A DNA stretch of 7,473 bases, from positions 1 through 7,473 of the forward strand of contig CAMFIW010000123.1 of assembly GCA_945952355.1 (NCBI GenBank), written 5' to 3'. This document shows, one piece after another, positions 1 through 5,302 of the stretch (position 1 is the first letter of the stretch; each line of letters begins with the position of its first letter). The notes beneath the pieces were generated by a model that saw only the letters and a program-made list of their open reading frames with translations, was not told where the DNA came from and ran no database searches. The position numbers were made by a program, and so were the translations under genes. The stretch comes from an uncultured Phenylobacterium sp. (GTDB lineage Bacteria > Pseudomonadota > Alphaproteobacteria > Caulobacterales > Caulobacteraceae).

Positions 1-375
1 GTCGGCGGGTCCTGGAGCTTCATCTTCGGGTTCGGCGTCGCGCTTGCCGTGTGGATCTGCTGGAACGAACTGGGCGGCAAGGCGCTCGCCTTCGACCCCT
101 ATCCCTTCATCTTCCTGAACCTGATGCTCTCGATGCTGGCGGCCATCCAGGCGCCGGTGATCATGATGAGCCAGAACCGCGCCGCGGCCCGTGACCGCGA
201 GGCCGCCGAGCACGACTATGTGGTCAACCTTCGCGCCGAGCTGGAGATCATGCACCTGCACGACAAGCTGGACGCCCTGCGCGAGGAGCAGATCATGGAA
301 CTGCTCGCCCGCCAGCAGGAGACGCTGGAACTGCTGCGGGTGCAGGTCGCCGAGCTCGCGGCCCGGAAGTCCTAG
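1..375 (+). CDS. DUF1003 family membrane protein, 3' part (5' end outside window)
   Basis: The reading frame is open from base 1 and ends at TAG 373-375, so the gene begins upstream; a GTG at 49 lies inside the protein and is not the start. The visible 124 residues carry the family hallmarks in order: a GSWSFIFGFG membrane segment (about 1-21), then FDPYPFIFLNLMLS leading into a second hydrophobic segment (about 34-56), then SQNR, a charged ARDREAAEHDYVVN stretch, and a C-terminal leucine-rich helix (about 80-122, LHDKLDALREE onward) that looks like a coiled coil. The family is known as a small inner-membrane protein with two membrane helices and a cytoplasmic helical tail. Its biochemical role is not established and I do not assign one. 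It is convergent with the metal transporter gene, sharing the CTAG at the stop. Family identity is confident; the missing N-terminus cannot be judged. Confidence 0.85.
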   Translation, partial: VGGSWSFIFGFGVALAVWICWNELGGKALAFDPYPFIFLNLMLSMLAAIQAPVIMMSQNRAAARDREAAEHDYVVNLRAELEIMHLHDKLDALREEQIMELLARQQETLELLRVQVAELAARKS

Positions 376-1676
376 CCGCCCCAGGTCGCGAACAGGCCGA
401 TCGTGGACGAGGCCATCACCGCCGTGGCCGCCCAGCCGACGATCTTCAGGCCGGGGGGGAGGCGGAATGGCCCCATGACGTCGCGCCGGCTGGCGAGGCG
501 CATCATCAGGGCCATGACGGGCGCCGCCACCACGCCATTGACCACCGCGCTCCAGAACAGGGCCTTGATGGGGTCCAGGGGGGTGAAGTTCAGCCCCACC
601 CCGACCAGGCTCGCCACGGCGATGGCCGCGTAGAAGGCCTTGGCATCCCCGGGCCGGCGGGCCAGGCCGACCTCCCAGCCGAACACCTCGCCGAGCGCGA
701 AGGCCGACGAGCCCGCCAGGACCGGGACGGCCAGGAGCCCCGTACCGATGATCCCGAGGGCGAAGACGACGAAGGCGAACGGGCCGGCGATGGGGCGCAG
801 GGCTTCGGCGGCCTGAGCCGAGGTCTGGATGTCGGTGACCCCGTGGGCGTTCAGGGTGGCCGCGGTGGTGATGATGATGAACAGGGCCACGGCGTTGGAG
901 AACGCCATGCCGACATAGGTGTCGATGCGGATCCGCCGCAGTTCGCGAACCGCGCGCTCCGGCGCCTGGAGCAGGGGCGCGTCGCCGGGGCGTTCGCGCG
1001 CGTCCTCGACCTCTTCCTCCGCCTGCCAGAAGAACAGGTAAGGGCTGATCGTCGTCCCCAGCAGGGCGACGAAGACGGTGAGATACGGCGCGGTGAGTTC
1101 GAAATGCGGTGCGATCAGGTCCCAGCCGACCGTGCGCCAGGGAATGTGGACGACGAAGGCCACGCCGACATAGGCGAACAGGGACAGGGTCAGCCACTTG
1201 AGGATCGCGACATAGCGGGCGTATCGCGAAAAGATCTCGAGGAGCGCCGTCAGCACGCCGAAACCGGCCACGTAGAGTAGGGCGGGGCCGCCGATCAGCA
1301 ACTTCAAAACCGCGGCCATGGCCCCCAGGTCGGCGCCCAGGTTGATGATGTTGGCGACGACCAGCAGGCTGACCACCCCACCGACCACCGCGGGCGGATA
1401 GTGCCGCTTCAGATTTCCGGCCAGGCCGAGACCGGTGACCCGGCCGATGCGGGCGCTGATCTCCTGGATGGCGCACATCAGAGGCCAGCTGAAGAGCATG
1501 ACCCAGCCGAACGCGTAGCCGAACTGGGCGCCGGCCTGGGAATAGGTGGCGATGCCGCTGGGGTCGTCGTCCGAGGCGCCGGTGATCAGGCCTGGACCCA
1601 GCACCTTGAGCAGCATCGGCGCCGGCTCGCCCGCCTCATCGGGGTCGGGCTTCGTCGGATCGGCAAGGTCGGTCAT
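372..1676 (-). CDS. NRAMP-superfamily divalent metal transporter, atypical metal site
   Basis: This 434-residue polytopic inner-membrane protein has the NRAMP fold signatures. The first helix has GPGLITGASDDDPSGIATYSQ (28-47), where classical MntH has DPGN. The sixth-helix motif is LGTTISPYLFFWQ (206-218), where classical members have a Met-Pro-His. About eleven hydrophobic segments follow one another up to the C-terminus. D38 matches the metal-binding aspartate; by my alignment the usual asparagine is G41 and the usual methionine is S211. NRAMP proteins are proton-coupled importers of Mn2+ or Fe2+, but members lacking the methionine can have a different preference, including Mg2+, so I do not call this mntH. 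The ATG at 1676 is supported by a GGAAGGG-like ribosome binding site about 9 bases upstream. The start overlaps the stop of a possible 46-codon ORF (ATGA), and plsY lies further upstream on the same strand, so they probably share a transcript. Family is confident; substrate is open. Confidence 0.88.
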   Translation of the reverse strand: MTDLADPTKPDPDEAGEPAPMLLKVLGPGLITGASDDDPSGIATYSQAGAQFGYAFGWVMLFSWPLMCAIQEISARIGRVTGLGLAGNLKRHYPPAVVGGVVSLLVVANIINLGADLGAMAAVLKLLIGGPALLYVAGFGVLTALLEIFSRYARYVAILKWLTLSLFAYVGVAFVVHIPWRTVGWDLIAPHFELTAPYLTVFVALLGTTISPYLFFWQAEEEVEDARERPGDAPLLQAPERAVRELRRIRIDTYVGMAFSNAVALFIIITTAATLNAHGVTDIQTSAQAAEALRPIAGPFAFVVFALGIIGTGLLAVPVLAGSSAFALGEVFGWEVGLARRPGDAKAFYAAIAVASLVGVGLNFTPLDPIKALFWSAVVNGVVAAPVMALMMRLASRRDVMGPFRLPPGLKIVGWAATAVMASSTIGLFATWGG

Positions 1677-1813
1677 GCGGCGCGGCCCTTCCCCCGGCGA
1701 GCCCTAGCATAGCAGAGCTCGTTGCGCGCGGCGCCGATCGAGCGGGCTCGCGTCGCGCGACAAATCGCCGGGGCGGCGAAGGCCGCGCCACGCGCCGGTT
1801 GAAGGGCGGTCAT
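1673..1813 (-). CDS. Possible 46-aa ORF bridging plsY and the metal transporter gene
   Basis: An ATG at 1813 overlaps the plsY stop (ATGA), and this frame ends at TGA 1673-1675, overlapping the transporter start in another ATGA. It therefore exactly fills the space between the two genes. An AAGG lies close upstream of the ATG. The 46-residue product is rich in Ala and Arg (MTALQPARGAAFAAPAICRA at the start, ARRGKGRAA at the end). It has no signal peptide, no membrane segment and no motif I recognise. The composition is what random GC-rich DNA gives, which argues against a real protein. The gene order argues for it: translating this frame would carry ribosomes from plsY to the transporter start. 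It could be a coupling ORF, a true small protein, or chance. The transporter also has its own good ribosome binding site, so coupling is not required. Confidence 0.3.
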   Translation of the reverse strand: MTALQPARGAAFAAPAICRATRARSIGAARNELCYARARRGKGRAA

Positions 1814-2487
1814 CGCGCCTTCGACACGGCCGTACGCTGGCCCAGGCGGGGCTCGGCGCCGGCGACGAGGCGGCGGATGTTGGCGCGGTGCAGCCAGATG
1901 ACATAGAGGCCGCCAGCGACCACCAGCAGCCGATAGGGCAGGGGATGCGGCAGGCCGCAGACCAGGCCGGCGGCCGTGAGCGCGGCCAGCATGGAACCCA
2001 GCGAGACCAGTCGGAAGACGGCGACGATCAGGACGAAAGCCACAGCCGCGCCGACGCCGACGGGCCAGGACATGGCCAGCAGCACGCCGAGCCCGGCGGC
2101 GGCCGACTTGCCCCCGGTGAACCCCAGCCAGATCGAGCGGCTGTGGCCGATCACGGCGGCGAGGCCGGCGAGGCAGACGGCCCAGGGTGTCCAGGTCTGC
2201 TGGTCGAGGCCCGCCGGTGGAGCGATCGCGGACGAGGCGAAGAGCCAGGCGCAGAGCCCTTTGACGACGAGGATCGCCGCCACGCCCTTCAGGAGGTCGA
2301 TCAGCAGCACGGCGACCCCGGGGACCGCCCCCAGGGTGCGCAATACGTTGGTGGCGCCGGTGGATCTGGAGCCATGCTCGCGGATGTCGATGCCCTTGAG
2401 GAGCTTGCCGGCCAGGTAGCCGGTGGGCGTCGCGCCCAGCAGGTAGGCGGCGGCCAGTCCGACCAGGTTCGCGATCCAGAAGGACAT
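1810..2487 (-). CDS. plsY: Glycerol-3-phosphate acyltransferase PlsY
   Basis: PlsY is an inner-membrane enzyme that transfers an acyl group from acyl-phosphate to glycerol 3-phosphate, giving lysophosphatidate, the first step of phospholipid synthesis. The 225-residue product shows the three family motifs in order: G18-A-T-P21-T-G23-Y at the end of the first helix, the GSRSTGATNVLRTLG segment (39-53), and GHSRSIWLGFTGGK (114-127). The conserved HRANIRRL comes near the C-terminus (200-207). The usual GGKGVAT is GGKSAAAGLG here, a variant I associate with other PlsY subgroups. I chose the ATG at 2487 over an upstream in-frame ATG at 2511. It has GGGAG (2497-2501) nine bases upstream, and the protein then begins directly with the first membrane helix. 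The gene stops in an ATGA overlap with the small ORF leading to the metal transporter. The length fits the family (roughly 200-230 aa). Confidence 0.93.
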   Translation of the reverse strand: MSFWIANLVGLAAAYLLGATPTGYLAGKLLKGIDIREHGSRSTGATNVLRTLGAVPGVAVLLIDLLKGVAAILVVKGLCAWLFASSAIAPPAGLDQQTWTPWAVCLAGLAAVIGHSRSIWLGFTGGKSAAAGLGVLLAMSWPVGVGAAVAFVLIVAVFRLVSLGSMLAALTAAGLVCGLPHPLPYRLLVVAGGLYVIWLHRANIRRLVAGAEPRLGQRTAVSKAR

Positions 2488-2687
2488 GTTGCGACACTCC
2501 CACCTTGCCAAGTTGGCTCATGAGCGTGATAGCTCACCCGATCGCGCAGCTCCATTTCCCAAACGTCATCGTCGGCCTTGCGCCCGCGACCCATAGGCGT
2601 TGAGGCCCAGGCAAGGCGCCGGGCGCGAAGATCATGGGTGGCCGGGACAAGCCCGGCCATGACGGCAAGACGAGCAAGGTCCATCCC
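2488..2687. other. 200-bp intergenic region between the GlxA-type regulator and plsY
   Basis: Both flanking genes are on the minus strand. The region holds a palindromic repeat next to the regulator gene (2628-2663), a short TGAGC...GCTCA inverted repeat (2521-2536) 34 bases before the plsY start, and the plsY ribosome binding site. I found no convincing housekeeping promoter. One must exist here or further upstream if plsY is transcribed separately from the regulator. Minus-strand open frames crossing this region lack ribosome binding sites and read into plsY out of frame, so I do not call them genes. Confidence 0.6.
2628..2663. repeat. REP-like palindromic repeat (translates as VMAGLVPATH)
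   Basis: A near-perfect hairpin is formed by TGGCCGGG (2639-2646) and CCCGGCCA (2652-2659) around a five-base loop, ACAAG. On the minus strand the element reads through as V-M-A-G-L-V-P-A-T-H-D-L. I recognise this string as a product of a repeat scattered through intergenic regions of many alphaproteobacteria and often mis-annotated as protein. Only one copy is in this window, so the repeat status rests on recognition. It lies 25 bases past the stop of the GlxA-type regulator. It may act as a transcript-end or mRNA-stabilising hairpin, but there is no T-run to make it a classic terminator. Confidence 0.65.
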
Positions 2688-3629
2688 CTAGGCTCGCGCC
2701 GCGCGCCGCAGGGCCTGGGGCGGTTGGCCGAAGGCGCGCAGGAAGGCGCGGCGCATGCGCTCGGGGTCGCCGAAGCCGGCGGCCCGGGCCACCCGGTCGA
2801 TCGGCTCGCTGGAGCTTTCGACCTGCTCGCGGGCCGTCTCCAGGCGCAAGCGCTCCACCGCCTTGGCCGGGGTGAGGCCGGTCTCGGCCGCGAAGGCGCG
2901 GGCGAAATGGCGCGGGCTCATGGCCGCGCGGTCGGCGAGCTGCTCGACGGTCAGGGGTTGGGCGGGCCGTGCGCGCATCGAGTGGAGCAGCTCCGCGAAA
3001 CGGCCGGCCCGGCCGCCCATCTCGATGAGGGCCGAGAACTGCGACTGACCGCCCGGGCGTCGATGATAGACCACGAGCTGCTGGGCGGTGGCGCGGGAGG
3101 TGTCCTCACCCAGGTCCTCCGCGATCAGGGCCAGGCTGAGGTCTATGCCGGCGGTGATGCCCGCCGAGGTCCAGATCGGTCCGTCGCGCACATAGATGCG
3201 GTCGGGATCCAGCGCGACCTTCGGGTAGCGGCGGGCGAAATCGGCCGATCTCTGCCAGTGCGTGGTCGCCCGGCGACCATCGAGCAGGCTGGCCTGGGCC
3301 AGGACGAAGGCCCCGGAGCAGACGCTGGCCGTCCGTCGCGCGCGGGCCGAGGCGGCGCGGACCCAGGCGAGGGTCGTCGGATCGAGGATCGCCTGGCGGG
3401 TCCCATCGCCGCCGGCCACGACGACCGTGTCGAAGGCCTCGTCCGACAGGGGCTCGGCGAACATCGCCGCGCCGGAGGAACTCGCCACACGCCCCGGCTC
3501 GGCCGCCATGATCTTGAGCTTGTAGGCCGCCGGAACGAAGCGCTCCGCGATCTCGAAGGCCGAGATCGGCCCGGCGGCGTCGAGCAGCTGGAAGTCGGGG
3601 AAGATCAGGACGCCGATCCGGCGAGTCAT
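2688..3629 (-). CDS. GlxA-family transcriptional regulator (DJ-1/PfpI domain + AraC HTH)
   Basis: This 313-residue cytoplasmic DNA-binding protein has two parts. Residues 4-190 form a class I glutamine amidotransferase-like (DJ-1/PfpI) domain: IGVLIFPDFQLLDAAGP at the start, VVVAGGDGT (69-77), the nucleophile-elbow motif SVCSGAFVLA with C104, then RRATTHWQ and a GITAGIDLSLALI helix. Residues 226-305 form an AraC-type double helix-turn-helix: LTVEQLADRAAMSPRHFARAF first, then IDRVARAAGFGDPERMRRAF. In this family the N-terminal domain usually serves as a sensor rather than an enzyme. The gene is divergent from the isonitrile hydratase-like gene, whose protein is related to this N-terminal domain, which suggests it controls that gene and itself. 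The ribosome binding site before the ATG is weak. The ligand is unknown. Confidence 0.92.
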   Translation of the reverse strand: MTRRIGVLIFPDFQLLDAAGPISAFEIAERFVPAAYKLKIMAAEPGRVASSSGAAMFAEPLSDEAFDTVVVAGGDGTRQAILDPTTLAWVRAASARARRTASVCSGAFVLAQASLLDGRRATTHWQRSADFARRYPKVALDPDRIYVRDGPIWTSAGITAGIDLSLALIAEDLGEDTSRATAQQLVVYHRRPGGQSQFSALIEMGGRAGRFAELLHSMRARPAQPLTVEQLADRAAMSPRHFARAFAAETGLTPAKAVERLRLETAREQVESSSEPIDRVARAAGFGDPERMRRAFLRAFGQPPQALRRAARA

Positions 3630-3664
3630 GGCGGAATCCGAGGGAACTATGTCATTTCGGTCGG

Positions 3665-3693
3665 ACGCTAAGGCTGGGATGATGGCGCGTCAA
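3665..3693 (-). promoter_or_regulatory. Candidate promoter for the GlxA-type regulator
   Basis: On the minus strand a TTGACGC -35 element (TTGACG at 3693 down to 3688) is followed after 17 bases by TAGCGT (3670 down to 3665). The -35 agrees with the alphaproteobacterial housekeeping pattern TTGAC; the -10 is weak. Transcription would start near 3658, giving a leader of about 30 bases. The site sits in the 82-bp divergent spacer just beside the ribosome binding site of the opposite gene, so a regulator bound here could affect both genes. Confidence 0.4.
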
Positions 3694-3695
3694 TC

Positions 3696-3704
3696 GAAGG
3701 GGAG
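3696..3704 (+). promoter_or_regulatory. Ribosome binding site that fixes the isonitrile hydratase-like start
   Basis: A GAAGGGGAG stretch lies seven bases before the ATG at 3712. It supports that start over the in-frame ATG at 3628, which would add 28 residues with no counterpart in the family and would overlap the divergent regulator's start codon. Confidence 0.75.
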
Positions 3705-3711
3705 CCTTGCC

Positions 3712-4401
3712 ATGACCGATCTGCACATCGTCATCCCGATCTATCCGCTGGTCACCCACCTGGATTTCACCGGCCCGCACCAGGTGCTGTCGCGGGCGCC
3801 GGGCGCCAAGGTCATCGTCGCCTCCAAGGGCGGCCAGGACATCGCCTCAGACGGTCTCGTGTTCACCGGCCTGGCCGATCTCGCCAAGATCGACCGCTGC
3901 GACGTGATCTGCATTCCCGGTGGGTTCGGCACGACGGACGCGATGCTGGACGAGGACTTCATGCGCGAGGTCCGGCGACTGGCCTCGCAGGCGACCTATC
4001 TGACCAGCGTCTGCACGGGCTCCCTGGTGCTGGCGGCGACCGGCCTGATCCGCGGCAAGCGCGCGGCCTGCCACTGGCAATGGCGCGCTCTGCTGGAGCC
4101 GTTCGGGGTGATCGTCGACGAGGGCCGGGTGGTGCGCGACGGCAACGTGATCACGGGCGGCGGCGTGACCGCCGGCCTCGACTTCGCCTTCACCCTGGCG
4201 GCGGAGCTTGCCGGTCCGGAGGCCGCCCAGGCGATCCAACTCGGCCTGGAATATTCGCCCGCCCCGCCGTTCGACGCCGGCCGGCCGGAGACAGCCCCGC
4301 CGGAGATCCTGGCCCGCGTGCGCCAGCGGTTCGACGGGGTGGTGGCCGAGCGCCGGGGCGCCGCCGAGGAGGCGGCGCGACGGCTGGCGGCGTGGGCCTG
4401 A
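3712..4401 (+). CDS. inhA: Isonitrile hydratase-like protein, DJ-1/PfpI family
   Basis: The predicted product has 229 residues, about the size I recall for Pseudomonas isonitrile hydratase, which hydrates isonitriles to N-substituted formamides in the cytoplasm. The start MTDLHIVIPIYPLVTHLDFTGP carries the conserved aspartate (D18) of the LDxTGP motif. VICIPGGFG follows (66-73), then the nucleophile elbow TSVCTGSLVLA with the cysteine at exactly residue 101, as in the characterised enzyme. CHWQW, VRDGNVITGGGVTAGLDFAF and LGLEYSPAPPFDAG are further enzyme-like segments. The C-terminus is a charged Ala/Arg-rich helix. The gene is divergent from a GlxA-type regulator, a typical arrangement for inducible DJ-1-family enzymes. 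The natural substrate is uncertain: many sequences carrying this name have never been tested and could act on other small electrophiles. Family and active-site Cys are confident; the precise activity is inferred. Confidence 0.78.
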   Translation: MTDLHIVIPIYPLVTHLDFTGPHQVLSRAPGAKVIVASKGGQDIASDGLVFTGLADLAKIDRCDVICIPGGFGTTDAMLDEDFMREVRRLASQATYLTSVCTGSLVLAATGLIRGKRAACHWQWRALLEPFGVIVDEGRVVRDGNVITGGGVTAGLDFAFTLAAELAGPEAAQAIQLGLEYSPAPPFDAGRPETAPPEILARVRQRFDGVVAERRGAAEEAARRLAAWA

Positions 4402-4476
4402 CCGCGGACCGCCTTGCAGGATCCGTAACCGTACGAGGTCATTTTCCGGCAAGGCCGCGCACGTTAGGGTGGCGGC

Positions 4477-5028
4477 ATGGCGGGACGCGTCCTGATCCTG
4501 ACAGGCCCTCCGGGGGCCGGTAAGAGCACGGCGGCCCGCCGCCTGGCCGAGGAAGCCGATGTCGTCGCCTTCGCCGGGGGCGTGCATGTCCACGGCGACG
4601 ACTTCATGGACTATGTGCGATCGGGGTTCATCGAGCCCTGGATGCCGGAGTCGCACGGCCAGAACTTGACGATCACCCGGTCGCTGTCGGCCGCCTGTTT
4701 CGCCTTCGCGGCGGGCGGATACCTGGCGGTGTTGGACTGGATCGTCGGTCCCTGGTTCCTCGATCCCTATCGCGAGGACGCGCGGCGCACCGGCGTCGTG
4801 CTCGACTACATCCTGCTGCGCCCCAGCGAAGACCTGGCCAGCCGCCGCGCCCGCGAGCGCGACGAACGGCCGGTGGCGGACTACTCGCATCTCAGCCCGC
4901 TCTACGCTCAGATGTCCGACATCGGCGAACTGGAACGGCACGTCATCACCACCACCCACCTGTCGATCGACGACACGCTGCGGGCCATCCGCGACGGCAT
5001 GGCCGACGGGCGGTACCGATTGAGATGA
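4477..5028 (+). CDS. P-loop kinase-like ATP-binding protein (AAA_33 type)
   Basis: A 183-residue soluble protein with a textbook Walker A loop GPPGAGKST (10-18) right after the first beta strand. Next come HVHGDDFMDYVRSGF (37-51), whose D41/D42 sit where small-molecule kinases bind substrate or magnesium, a hydrophobic AVLDWIVGPWFLDPY strand (84-98) with D87, and an arginine-rich lid SRRARERDER (122-131). This layout matches small kinases of the gluconate, shikimate or chloramphenicol phosphotransferase kind. I recognise the HGDDF/GPWFLDP pattern from uncharacterised alphaproteobacterial AAA-family ATPases, but the substrate is unknown. The ATG at 4477 has AGGG eight bases upstream. It lies 75 bases after the isonitrile hydratase-like gene on the same strand, so co-transcription is possible. 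It is convergent with the small-protein gene 25 bases downstream. Fold class is confident; function is not. Confidence 0.85.
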   Translation: MAGRVLILTGPPGAGKSTAARRLAEEADVVAFAGGVHVHGDDFMDYVRSGFIEPWMPESHGQNLTITRSLSAACFAFAAGGYLAVLDWIVGPWFLDPYREDARRTGVVLDYILLRPSEDLASRRARERDERPVADYSHLSPLYAQMSDIGELERHVITTTHLSIDDTLRAIRDGMADGRYRLR

Positions 5029-5053
5029 TCCCGCGGACTCCGGGCCTGGGCGC

Positions 5054-5242
5054 TCAGCGACCCTGGTGGCGATAGGGCTGGGCCGAGGCGGCCTGGCGCA
5101 CTGAGTCGTGGCGCGAGGGGTCTCGCAGGCCGGTGTCGCCTTCGCCCGCATGGTCGAGCTTGCCGGGGGGCAGGGCGGCGGGCGTTCGCCGCGCGCCATG
5201 GAAGGCCCGTTGTTCCGGTGGGATGGGCGGCTGCTTGGACAT
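5054..5242 (-). CDS. Small conserved disordered protein (PPIPPEQRAF type), 62 aa
   Basis: The product begins MSKQPPIPPEQRAFHGARRT and ends RHQGR. It is rich in Pro, Arg, Gln, Ala and His, has no cysteine, no membrane segment and no signal peptide, and looks intrinsically disordered. I recognise the PPIPPEQRAF opening and the Q/R-rich C-terminus as a short protein family recurring in alphaproteobacteria, of unknown function. I chose the ATG at 5242 because a perfect AGGAGG lies seven bases upstream. An in-frame ATG at 5272 lacks this and would fall within the candidate promoter. The gene sits 60 bases downstream of nadC on the same strand. It has its own candidate general-stress promoter in that gap, which would make it a stress-induced protein; that role is inference. 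Confidence 0.75.
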   Translation of the reverse strand: MSKQPPIPPEQRAFHGARRTPAALPPGKLDHAGEGDTGLRDPSRHDSVRQAASAQPYRHQGR

Positions 5243-5249
5243 GGTCGAG

Positions 5250-5255
5250 CCTCCT
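5250..5255 (-). promoter_or_regulatory. Strong ribosome binding site of the 62-aa protein
   Basis: On the minus strand the sequence is AGGAGG, a full match to the anti-Shine-Dalgarno sequence, seven bases before the ATG at 5242. It is the strongest such site in the window. It settles the start codon and suggests high translation. Confidence 0.8.
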
Positions 5256-5270
5256 AGCTCTACGGAGGAC

Positions 5271-5296
5271 AACCGGCCCGCGCGGGCGCTTGTTCC
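5271..5296 (-). promoter_or_regulatory. Candidate EcfG/SigT general-stress promoter
   Basis: On the minus strand GGAAC (5296 down to 5292) is followed after 17 bases by GGTT (5274 down to 5271). The general-stress ECF sigma factor of alphaproteobacteria (EcfG; SigT in Caulobacter) recognises GGAAC, a 16-17 base gap and CGTT. This site has a perfect -35 and three of four -10 bases at allowed spacing. Transcription would begin near 5264, giving a leader of about 20 bases that contains the AGGAGG. It lies between nadC and the small-protein gene, pointing at the latter. Confidence 0.5.
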
Positions 5297-5302
5297 GGTA
5301 GA

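Noticed and set aside
1888..2523. Long plus-strand open frames opposite plsY, nadC and the transporter (for example 1888-2523, 2634-3671, 5342-6454)
   Set aside because: These are antisense shadows of well-supported genes, with low-complexity G/A/R/D/Q-rich translations and no recognisable domains.
2521..2536. TGAGC...GCTCA inverted repeat before plsY as an operator
   Set aside because: Only five paired bases and no identifiable promoter next to it; too little to call a regulator site.
2301..2684. Minus-strand open frame of 127 codons containing MAGLVPATH and MGRGRKADDDVWEMELRDRV
   Set aside because: It starts inside the palindromic repeat region, has no ribosome binding site at either ATG (2684, 2594), shows no high-GC third-position bias in the non-repeat part, and then runs into plsY out of frame. 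The MGRGRK part looks somewhat protein-like, so a comparison in relatives would settle it.
3643..3647. GGAAC on the plus strand upstream of the isonitrile hydratase-like gene as an EcfG -35 element
   Set aside because: No CGTT-like -10 occurs at 16-18 bases downstream.
3670..3708. AAGGCT...AGCCTT inverted repeat flanking the ribosome binding site before 3712
   Set aside because: Six base pairs around a 27-base loop is weak and expected by chance in such DNA.
3628..3711. 28-residue N-terminal extension of the isonitrile hydratase-like protein (ATG at 3628)
   Set aside because: It overlaps the divergent regulator's start codon and has no family counterpart, while the ATG at 3712 has a strong GAAGGGGAG site and puts the catalytic Cys at residue 101.
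5276..5287. GCCCGCGCGGGC perfect palindrome as a nadC terminator or operator
   Set aside because: There is no loop or T-run for a terminator, and it falls inside the spacer of the candidate stress promoter; such palindromes are common in GC-rich DNA.
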